Shown here: in pieces, positions 15,533 to 21,750 of the stretch
Numbering within the stretch: position 1 is the stretch's first letter
Layout: each line of letters begins with the position of its first letter
DNA from: CAXBCP01 sp963974055
Lineage (GTDB): Bacteria; Pseudomonadota; Alphaproteobacteria; MPNO01; UBA830
Direction of reading: 5' to 3'
Length of the DNA: 31,717 nucleotides
Assembly (NCBI GenBank): GCA_963974055.1
Contig: CAXBCP010000044.1
Location: forward strand, 1-31,717
Position numbers and translations under genes: made by a program
The notes under the pieces: generated by a model
Seen by the model: only the letters and a program-made list of their open reading frames with translations
Database searches by the model: none
Told to the model about the DNA's origin: nothing

Positions 15533-16008
15533 CAGTGCGCGTCCCCCATTTCGGTGACGCGCCGGTCCATTTCGCCGCCTTCGAGACCGACCGTTCCCTC
15601 TCGGGAGATCGCATGCACCAGAATATGGCCGTCTTCCTCGAGATCGATCGAAATCGTGCCCGGCGTAAGGGTGATCGAATTGGCGAATATCACGAGGCCG
15701 AGGTCCGATTTCTGGGTTGCCTGTATCCGGACCATTGTCGGCGATATTTCGGCGAGACCAAGCACGCGCCTGGTGACGTCGATATTGGCCTTCACGATCT
15801 CCCAGAGAAGCCACGGCCAGTAGAGGATCGCCTTCAGCGTAAGGTGTACGGGAACCGCTTCATGGTCGATCACGTCCATCCGCATGGCGATCACGACGAC
15901 CACGGCGCAGGAAAACACGCCCAGCAGGAGAATGAAGGGGATGAAAACGCCCGACATCAGCAGCCAGGAGCCGAACAGAACCAATCCGAGTGTAACCGCG
16001 TGAACCAA
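15532..16008 (-). CDS. mrpE: Na+/H+ antiporter subunit E (MrpE), TTG start
   Basis: A 158-residue protein with two N-terminal helices and a soluble C-terminal domain, the standard MrpE layout. The motif S-I-T-L-T-P-G-T-I-S-I-D (111-122) is the family hallmark. It is first in the ten-gene operon. The most likely start is TTG at 16008, which has GTAAGGG seven bases upstream; no ATG or GTG gives an equally complete N-terminus. Downstream mrpF overlaps by one base. Confidence 0.9.
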   Translation of the reverse strand: MVHAVTLGLVLFGSWLLMSGVFIPFILLLGVFSCAVVVVIAMRMDVIDHEAVPVHLTLKAILYWPWLLWEIVKANIDVTRRVLGLAEISPTMVRIQATQKSDLGLVIFANSITLTPGTISIDLEEDGHILVHAISREGTVGLEGGEMDRRVTEMGDAH

Positions 16009-16374
16009 CGCGAAGCCCTTACCGTTATATTTGTTTTAACCCGGTTCCGCTTGCGTGAACCAGTTCCCTGACGCGCCGCTTTTCAACCGGCGCGGACGCA
16101 AGGTATAAGCCCGGCGAAATATTTTCAATCCAATCCGGAAATTTACTGTCGCACGTGCCCCGCGGGCTCGTCTGCACTGTGTTTGAAATTTCATGCAATC
16201 TACTTTGCAGTATTGCCCGCGATTACTTATTCGTATTACGAATGTAAAATGAATGTTTCGAATTATTTCAGATTGATGAGAATGATATTTCTTTGAAAAA
16301 ATGTTTACGAAATGTCAATCTGGAATGCTATAAGCGATGTTTCAGTGCGTGTTTGTTGGTGGGGAGAGTTGGCG
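16009..16374. other. Divergent intergenic region between mrpE and the cold-shock gene
   Basis: About 365 bases hold no gene. The right half is AT-rich (unlike the rest of the window) and should include the promoter and a long untranslated leader of the cold-shock gene. A 15-base palindrome ATTCGTA-T-TACGAAT lies at 16229-16243. A hairpin CGCGCCG (16072-16078) / CGGCGCG (16088-16094) lies upstream of mrpE. I could not assign -35/-10 boxes with confidence. Confidence 0.5.
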
Positions 16375-16920
16375 TTGATCGAATCCGCAGCGATTCCACA
16401 GTCGGTCGAAACAACGCAAATTCGCGGTGCCGTAAAGTGGTTTAACGTCGTGAGAGGCTACGGTTTTGTGTCTCCCGACGACGGTACGTCGGACGTGTTT
16501 TTGCATATGACCGTATTGCGGCAGGCTGGTTATGAACAGTTGCCGCCGGGATCTACGATAGAGTGCGTTGCCGTCAAAGGCGCCAAAGGCATGCAGTGCC
16601 TTGCGATCGAGTCCGTCGATACGTCGACCGCGACCGAGGAAGCTGCATTGGCCGCGGCCGGAGACATGGAGCGTGCGCCCGAATTCACGCCTGACGACGG
16701 CGGCGATTTCGTAAAAGCGACTGTCAAATGGTTCAATCCGCATAAAGGCTTCGGCTTCGTCTGTCCCGACGGAACGGACGGAGACGTCTTCGTCCATATG
16801 GTGACGCTGCGCCGTGCCGGGTTGAACGGGCTTATCACCGGCCAGGCCGTGGAGGTCCGCCTTGCGGACGGGCCCAAGGGATTGCAGGCGACCGAGGTCA
16901 GGGCGGTCGACCCGATCTAG
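16375..16920 (+). CDS. Double cold-shock-domain protein
   Basis: A protein of about 181 residues with two cold-shock domains. The first (17-82) has V-K-W-F-N, RNP1 G-Y-G-F-V (28-32) and RNP2 V-F-L-H-M (41-45); the second (113-179) has V-K-W-F-N, G-F-G-F-V (125-129) and V-F-V-H-M (138-142). They are joined by an acidic/Ala-rich linker. Such proteins bind single-stranded RNA/DNA and act as RNA chaperones; duplicated CSDs are common in Alphaproteobacteria. TTG at 16375 is preferred because GGAG lies eight bases upstream; an in-frame ATG at 16312 has no ribosome-binding site. The AT-rich leader suggests post-transcriptional control. A strong hairpin follows the stop. Confidence 0.88.
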   Translation: MIESAAIPQSVETTQIRGAVKWFNVVRGYGFVSPDDGTSDVFLHMTVLRQAGYEQLPPGSTIECVAVKGAKGMQCLAIESVDTSTATEEAALAAAGDMERAPEFTPDDGGDFVKATVKWFNPHKGFGFVCPDGTDGDVFVHMVTLRRAGLNGLITGQAVEVRLADGPKGLQATEVRAVDPI

Positions 16921-16949
16921 GCGAATCATTACTCAGGCGCCCGGACGCG

Positions 16950-16984
16950 GGTCCGGGGTTAATTCCTTAACCCCGGACCTTTCC
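16950..16984. terminator. Terminator between the cold-shock gene and thiY (convergent)
   Basis: A perfect 13-bp stem, GGTCCGGGGTTAA (16950-16962) with TTAACCCCGGACC (16967-16979), loop TTCC, then TTTCC. It lies between two convergent genes and could stop transcription from both sides, though the T-run is short. Confidence 0.7.
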
Positions 16985-16986
16985 GG

Positions 16987-17928
16987 CTAGTTTAGTTCAA
17001 CAGCATATTTATCCAGCGGCAGAACCGTCTTGATCAGGCCCTGCTGTTTCAGGAAACCTGCGAACGTCGCATAGCGGTTGCGGTCGAGCGCACCGGGACG
17101 TAACGCAAATCTCGGAATGGTATCCCGCCATGCGCGCCTGTTCAGCTCGTCGTCGAGATCCTTGCGGCCTTTGATAAACAGGTTCCAGCTTTCGTCGGGG
17201 TGGTTGACCAGGTATTGGACGCCGCGTTCGATCGCGCCGACGAATTTGCGCATGTGGGGACCGGACACATCTTTTGAATTCGCCACCATGATAAGTTCGT
17301 CATAGGCGGGCACCCCTTCTTCTTCGACGTAGAACGCCAGTCCCGGCCGTTTCAGAATATCGAGCTGGTTGAGCTCGAAATTCCGGAAGGCGCCGATTAC
17401 GGCATCCACTTTCCCGGAAACCAGCGCCGGCGACAGCGAGAAATTGACGTTCACGAGCTTGATATCGGACAGCCGGAGGCCGTTTTTTTCCAGCATGGCA
17501 CGGAGAAGGGCGTCTTCGAAGCCACCGATCGAAAAACCGACGGTCTTGCCCTTCAGGCCCGCGATTGTCCTGATCCCGCTGTCGCGCAGGACGACAAGCG
17601 AGTTCAGCGGCGTCGCCACCAGTGTCGCCACGCGTACCAGCGGCAGTCCCCGGTCAACCTGGACATGAAGCTGCGGCTGATAGGAAACCGCAAGGTCGGC
17701 CTTGCCGGCGGCCACCAGTTTCGGCGGATCGTTCGGATCGGCAGGCGCTTTGAAGGAGACCTCCAGCCCCGCATCGCGGAAGTATCCGCGTTCCTGCGCG
17801 ACATAAAGGGGGCCATGGTCCGGGTTGACGAACCAGTCCAGCAGGACGGTCATTTTCTCGGCGGCCGCGGCGGGCGTCGAGACGGCCAGAATGACGGCGG
17901 CGATTGCGGGCAGAAACGGTTTCTTCAT
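16987..17928 (-). CDS. thiY: Thiamine-precursor (HMP-type) ABC transporter substrate-binding protein
   Basis: A 313-residue periplasmic binding protein with a signal peptide (1-22, ending T-P-A-A-A-A). The segment L-L-D-W-F-V-N-P-D-H-G-P-L-Y-V-A opens the mature domain and is the ThiY/NMT1 family hallmark. ThiY binds N-formyl-4-amino-5-aminomethyl-2-methylpyrimidine or related pyrimidines for thiamine salvage. It is the last gene of the thiZ-thiX-thiY operon, overlapping thiX by four bases (ATGA). The TPP riboswitch upstream of thiZ strengthens the thiamine assignment. Exact ligand is inferred. Confidence 0.88.
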   Translation of the reverse strand: MKKPFLPAIAAVILAVSTPAAAAEKMTVLLDWFVNPDHGPLYVAQERGYFRDAGLEVSFKAPADPNDPPKLVAAGKADLAVSYQPQLHVQVDRGLPLVRVATLVATPLNSLVVLRDSGIRTIAGLKGKTVGFSIGGFEDALLRAMLEKNGLRLSDIKLVNVNFSLSPALVSGKVDAVIGAFRNFELNQLDILKRPGLAFYVEEEGVPAYDELIMVANSKDVSGPHMRKFVGAIERGVQYLVNHPDESWNLFIKGRKDLDDELNRRAWRDTIPRFALRPGALDRNRYATFAGFLKQQGLIKTVLPLDKYAVELN

Positions 17929-18695
17929 TTTGTATCCTCGTCGGGTTGGGGGCTGGGTTGCCAGGGCGTCATGCGCCGGGCGACCGCGTCGATCGCGAAA
18001 TAGAAAGCGCAGGCGATAATCGCAAGCACGAACAGTGCGGCAAACATCAGGTCGATCTGTACCCGCGCGTTGGCGTGCAGCATCAGATAGCCGAGACCGG
18101 CGCTGGAGCCGACCCATTCGCCGACCACGGCGCCGATCGGTGCGACAGCGGCGGCGACGCGAAGGCCGGAGCCGAGCGACGGCAGGGCGGCGGGGATGCG
18201 GATATGGCGCAGCGTGGCCCGGCGCGAGGCGTTCATCACGCGCGCCATATCGATCCAGCCGGTTTCGGTCTGCCGTAATCCGTCATGGAACGCCGCGGTG
18301 ACCGGGAAATAAATGATCAGGACGGCCATTGCGATTTTCGATTCCATCCCGTATCCGAGCCACAGCGTCAGCACCGGCGCGAGCGCGAATACGGGGATCG
18401 CCTGGCTGACGACCATCACCGGCATCAGCCATTGCCGCGCGGGCCGAAACGCCGCCATCGTCAGCGCGCTCGTCATGCCGACAGCGGTGCCGATCAGGAA
18501 ACCGGCGACTATCTCGATGAGCGTGACCCAGGCATTGTCGAAAATAACGCCGGTCCGGTTGCGGAGCGCCGCCGCGACATCGCCGGGCGGCGGCAGGATG
18601 AAGGGCGGCACGCCGGTCAGGACGACAACGGCCTGCCACGCGGCCAGCAAGCCGGCCAGAATGACAAGGGGTCTTGTGTAGCGGTTCAGCATCAT
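17925..18695 (-). CDS. thiX: ABC transporter permease for thiamine precursor
   Basis: A 256-residue inner-membrane permease of the BPD_transp_1 (SsuC/TauC/ThiX) type, about six helices. The EAA-type loop appears as A-R-V-M-N-A-S-R-R-A-T-L-R-H-I-R-I-P-A-A, then L-P-S-L-G-S-G-L-R-V. It lies between thiZ and thiY with four-base overlaps on both sides. The start ATG at 18695 overlaps the thiZ stop; a second ATG follows immediately. Confidence 0.9.
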   Translation of the reverse strand: MMLNRYTRPLVILAGLLAAWQAVVVLTGVPPFILPPPGDVAAALRNRTGVIFDNAWVTLIEIVAGFLIGTAVGMTSALTMAAFRPARQWLMPVMVVSQAIPVFALAPVLTLWLGYGMESKIAMAVLIIYFPVTAAFHDGLRQTETGWIDMARVMNASRRATLRHIRIPAALPSLGSGLRVAAAVAPIGAVVGEWVGSSAGLGYLMLHANARVQIDLMFAALFVLAIIACAFYFAIDAVARRMTPWQPSPQPDEDTK

Positions 18696-19468
18696 GGTGC
18701 GTCCGCACCGGTTTCGGCGGCAGCGGCGAGCCTGGCGAGCAATGTCGCATGAAGCGCGATAAGTTCCGGGGTTGTGGCCGGGCGCGGCGGAGTCCCGGGG
18801 GGCGCCAGCGGCGCGCCGATCTGAGCGGGGCGGCCGGTCATCACGCGCACGGTATGCCCGAGCCGCAGGGCCTCGAACGGATCGTGGGTGATCAGCAGAA
18901 CCGTACGATCCCCGAGCAGTTCGGCGGCGATATCCTGCAGTTGCAGGCGGGTAATCGCATCGAGCGCTGAAAACGGTTCGTCCATCAGGACGATGGGCCG
19001 GTCTTCAAAGAGGGTTCGTGCGACGGCTGCCCGTTGGCGCATGCCGCCGGAACAGGCGGCGGGAAGGGCGTCGATACGGTCGCCGAGCCCGACACGGGTC
19101 AGAAGCTCCCGGGCGCGGGCCCTGCTGCGACTGTCGATAGATCCGCGGAGACGCGCGCCGAGCAGCACGTTGTCCTGCAGGCTCAGCCAGGGCAGGAGGA
19201 GGTCCTGTTGTGCCATATACGCAACGCGCTCCGAAACCGGCAGACCGTCGTCGCAGCGCACGGTGCCGGCCGAAGCTCCCTCCAGCCCGGCGATGAGACG
19301 CAGCAGGCTCGTCTTGCCGACGCCGCTCGGGCCCAGCAGAATCGTCCATTCGCCGGCGGCGAGGTCTATCGAAAGATCGTCGAACAGAGGGAATCCGTCA
19401 AAGGCGAGGCCGGCGCCGGACACATGTACGGAGGGGACGGATATCGTTGCGGGAGCGCGAGCAGCCAT
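18692..19468 (-). CDS. thiZ: ABC transporter ATP-binding protein for thiamine precursor
   Basis: A 258-residue ATPase with Walker A GPSGVGKT (46-53), signature C-S-G-G-M-R-Q-R (139-146), Walker B I-V-L-M-D-E-P (159-165) and the switch His in L-L-I-T-H-D-P. It is of the SsuB/TauB/ThiZ class that energises nitrate/sulfonate/thiamine-precursor importers. First gene of the operon; its start lies ten bases after the 3' end of a TPP riboswitch, so TPP should repress it. A Pro/Ala-rich C-terminal tail (~40 residues) extends past the core. Confidence 0.92.
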   Translation of the reverse strand: MAARAPATISVPSVHVSGAGLAFDGFPLFDDLSIDLAAGEWTILLGPSGVGKTSLLRLIAGLEGASAGTVRCDDGLPVSERVAYMAQQDLLLPWLSLQDNVLLGARLRGSIDSRSRARARELLTRVGLGDRIDALPAACSGGMRQRAAVARTLFEDRPIVLMDEPFSALDAITRLQLQDIAAELLGDRTVLLITHDPFEALRLGHTVRVMTGRPAQIGAPLAPPGTPPRPATTPELIALHATLLARLAAAAETGADAP

Positions 19469-19477
19469 CGTTTTTCA

Positions 19478-19568
19478 CTGATCCCTTCGCCGGAATTACC
19501 CGGATCAGGTTCCAGGGGTCGCCTCCGCAGAGACCTCTCAGCCGGACCATCCGGCTCCCCCCAGTGTT
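19478..19568 (-). promoter_or_regulatory. TPP riboswitch (THI element) controlling thiZXY
   Basis: Read on the minus strand, the pyrimidine-sensing CUGAGAGG is at 19534-19541 and the pyrophosphate-sensing block beginning ACCUGAUCCGGGUAAU and ending GGCGAAGGGA is at 19482-19510, both near the family consensus. P1 is formed by CACTG near 19562-19566 and CAGTG near 19477-19481. The element ends about ten bases before the thiZ ATG and there is no terminator between them, so control is probably translational: the purine-rich GAAGGGA that could serve as ribosome-binding site is inside the aptamer. Confidence 0.95.
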
Positions 19569-19578
19569 GATGTTCCGA

Positions 19579-19606
19579 ATATTAGGCCGGGCGTTGAAAA
19601 TGACAA
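19579..19606 (-). promoter_or_regulatory. Sigma-70 promoter of the thiZXY operon
   Basis: On the minus strand TTGTCA (19601-19606) is separated by 16 bases from TAATAT (19579-19584). Transcription would begin a few bases before the first riboswitch strand, the expected geometry. Confidence 0.7.
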
Positions 19607-19691
19607 GTCCGGCCGAGTCGGCCGCGGCCCCAATCCCGGAAGAGGGCCGTAAAGCTGGAATCCGGCGGCGGAAAGGCCTATATGCTGGGGC

Positions 19692-20195
19692 ATGATCAGG
19701 TATTTGGTTTTGCTTGCGGTTCTTGCCTTTCCGGCGTTTCTCGCGGTCCCCGTGCTGCAGGCGACGGGCGCCGCCGCGCAGCCGGCGGGCAGTCTGGTTT
19801 CCTTTTCGAAGGAGCCGCTCGCCGTCGAATCCGGCGGGAAGATTCACAAGTTTTCCGTCGAACTGGCGCTGAATGGCCGCCAGCAGATGCAGGGGCTTAT
19901 GTTCCGGCGTCGGATGGCCCCGGATGCGGGCATGCTGTTCGTCTACCGCCGGAGCGAACCGACCGCAATGTGGATGAAAAACACCTTCATTCCGCTGGAT
20001 ATGCTGTTTATTGCCCGTAATGGTGTGATCCACCATATCGCCGAGCGGACAGTGCCGATGTCCGAAGCCGTGATCGCGTCGAATGGGCCGGTTGTGGCTG
20101 TTCTGGAGCTAAATGCCGGTACGGTATCGCGGTTGGGGCTCAAACCGGGCGACCGCGTCATTTCGGCGGCGTTGGGGACAGAGTCCGAAAAGTAG
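19692..20195 (+). CDS. DUF192 family exported protein
   Basis: A 167-residue protein with an N-terminal signal peptide (about 1-29, ending G-A-A-A) and a single DUF192 domain: G-L-M-F-R-R-R-M-A-P-D-A-G-M-L-F (68-83) and M-W-M-K-N-T-F-I-P-L-D-M-L-F-I (92-106) are the family hallmarks. The function is unknown; the fold is a small beta-barrel found widely in bacteria, often exported. It is transcribed divergently from the thi operon with the riboswitch promoter between. No operon partner follows. Confidence 0.88.
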   Translation: MIRYLVLLAVLAFPAFLAVPVLQATGAAAQPAGSLVSFSKEPLAVESGGKIHKFSVELALNGRQQMQGLMFRRRMAPDAGMLFVYRRSEPTAMWMKNTFIPLDMLFIARNGVIHHIAERTVPMSEAVIASNGPVVAVLELNAGTVSRLGLKPGDRVISAALGTESEK

Positions 20196-20271
20196 CCTGC
20201 CGCACCGAATCGTCAGGGCGCGCGGGCCGTTTCCCGGTGCGGGGCGGTGTGGAATAATCGTCCCGAATTCT

Positions 20272-20580
20272 TCAGGCGCCCTGTTTGGTTGCACTCGCGA
20301 TATGGGGGATTTTTTCCCAGTTCTCGCCGGCTGCAACCATGCAGGTCGGACCGTTCGGCATCGTGATGATAATCGTCCAGCTGGTCCCGGTTTTGCTCGA
20401 CAGGACTTCCAGAACACCGCCGTTATTGGCAAGTCCGAGCGCGACCGGCGCTTCGGTATACTTGGCTGACAGGTGTTTCAGAACGTCGGTCCGCTTGGCG
20501 CACGCGGCCTGCTGTTGTGCCGTTGCCGGCAGGCTGAAGGTGATGATGAGGGCGGCAGCAGCCGCGATTTTACCCAACAT
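20272..20580 (-). CDS. Small secreted protein of unknown function
   Basis: A 102-residue protein with a clear signal peptide (cleavage near A-T-A-Q, residue 22) and a mature part of ~80 residues with two cysteines (27 and 80) that could form a disulfide in the periplasm. Motifs: A-L-G-L-A-N-N-G-G-V-L-E-V, T-G-T-S-W-T-I-I-I-T, and P-N-G-P-T-C-M-V-A-A-G-E-N-W. I recall similar small periplasmic proteins in many Alphaproteobacteria, none with a known function. GGAG seven bases upstream supports the start. It is a stand-alone gene convergent with the DUF192 gene. Confidence 0.75.
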   Translation of the reverse strand: MLGKIAAAAALIITFSLPATAQQQAACAKRTDVLKHLSAKYTEAPVALGLANNGGVLEVLSSKTGTSWTIIITMPNGPTCMVAAGENWEKIPHIASATKQGA

Positions 20581-20922
20581 GGTCTTTCTCCGGTTGGACT
20601 TGCACTTTTAAGGAGTGCGGCAGAAGTATCTTCCCGCGACACGCGTTAAGGTTTTCTTACCGACAGGGTTAATTTTTAGTCACTCCGGCGTCCGCAGATT
20701 GTATTACGAATGTAATTCATTGAAAGAAGGGCGTTTTTCAGGCGAAAAAAATTGTCGTAAAATCGACTGTTTTTCTGCACCACTGCACGAAACAAGGGGC
20801 AGCGGGACGATTATGAGCCCCGCGGCGAACGCCACGTTCGGGAACACACGGCCGTAGCCGCCCGAACGCCACCCTGGAAGATCATGGCACGGGCATCATC
20901 TCGTCCGGCATTTTCGACGGGT
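20581..20922. other. AT-rich intergenic region without a recognised gene
   Basis: About 340 bases lie between the small secreted-protein gene and the enoyl-CoA hydratase gene. It contains a near-CtrA-like box TTAA-N7-TTAC (20646-20660), the 15-mer GTATTACGAATGTAA (20701-20715) shared with the cold-shock leader, and an 8-bp inverted repeat CGTTCGGG (20835-20842) / CCCGAACG (20861-20868) enclosing ACGGCCGT. That repeat lies ~55 bases past the hydratase stop and may terminate it. No coding region is supported. Confidence 0.45.
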
Positions 20923-21717
20923 TCAGGAATCCATTGCCCACGGGGGCGGGCGTTTATCGAGAAACGCGGAAATACCTTCCTGGGCAGTATCCGACAACCG
21001 CGCTTTTGCGTTGTATAACAATCCGTTGTCGAGCGTTTCTTCGCTAATCCTGTAACCGAGTGCATTGATCAGATTGCCGGTTTCCGCGATTGCGTGGGGC
21101 GAGGCCGAGAGGCCCAGCCTGATGTGGTTGTCGATGCGCCGGGCGAGATCGTCCGCCCCGCCGGCGATTTCGTGTATCAGGCCGGCTGTCCTCGCCGTCT
21201 CGGCGTCGAACAGCACCGCCGACTTGGACAGGTACCGAAACCAGCTCGTGCCGATCCGCGGCAGGATGAAGGCGGCGATGATACCCGGCACCAGGCCTAT
21301 TTTGACCTCGGAGACGCAGAATTTCGTGTCTGCCTCGGCGATGATGACATCGGCGCAGGAAATAATGCCGAGCGCGCCGGCCACCGCCGCGCCTTCGACG
21401 GCGGCAATAACAAGCTTCGGGCTGTCATTGATTGCCCGGTACATGTCGAGCAGGTGACGGGAATCGTCGATCACTTCCTGTTCCGTCTGTCCGAGCACGT
21501 CACGCATCCAGTTCAGGTCGCCGCCGGCGCAGAAAACCTTGCCTTCGCCGCGCAGCACGACAACGCGGATCGTATCGCTGGTATTGAAACCCTCGAACGC
21601 GGACGTGATTTCGCGGATCATTGCCGGGTTCATCGCATTGCGGACGTCGGGACGGTTCAGCGACAATGTCGCGACCGGCCCGTCTGCGACCACGGAAATG
21701 GTTTCGAAATCGGCCAT
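20923..21717 (-). CDS. Enoyl-CoA hydratase/isomerase family protein (methylglutaconyl-CoA hydratase-like)
   Basis: A 264-residue crotonase-fold protein. Oxyanion-hole motifs are C-A-G-G-D-L (63-68) and A-V-A-G-A-L-G (111-117); one catalytic acid is visible in S-E-V-K-I-G-L-V-P-G (Glu137). The position of the first catalytic Glu of classical hydratases (Glu144 in rat) is not Glu. This pattern and the S-E-V-K-x-G-L segment recall 3-methylglutaconyl-CoA / carboxygeranoyl-CoA hydratases (LiuC/AtuE type). GGGAG sits eight bases before the ATG. It follows the molybdenum hydroxylase gene by 33 bases, the end of the putative aromatic-catabolism operon. The actual substrate is unknown. Confidence 0.88.
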   Translation of the reverse strand: MADFETISVVADGPVATLSLNRPDVRNAMNPAMIREITSAFEGFNTSDTIRVVVLRGEGKVFCAGGDLNWMRDVLGQTEQEVIDDSRHLLDMYRAINDSPKLVIAAVEGAAVAGALGIISCADVIIAEADTKFCVSEVKIGLVPGIIAAFILPRIGTSWFRYLSKSAVLFDAETARTAGLIHEIAGGADDLARRIDNHIRLGLSASPHAIAETGNLINALGYRISEETLDNGLLYNAKARLSDTAQEGISAFLDKRPPPWAMDS

Positions 21718-21750
21718 CGGAGGTTCTCCCGGCGGAAGGGTGGCGGGGCG

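Noticed and set aside
20200..20242. Terminator after the DUF192 gene
   Set aside because: CCGCACCG and CGGTGCGG can pair but the loop is 27 bases and no T-tract follows.
20646..20660. CtrA binding site TTAA-N7-TTAC
   Set aside because: One mismatch from TTAA-N7-TTAA and a single occurrence; expected by chance in AT-rich intergenic DNA.
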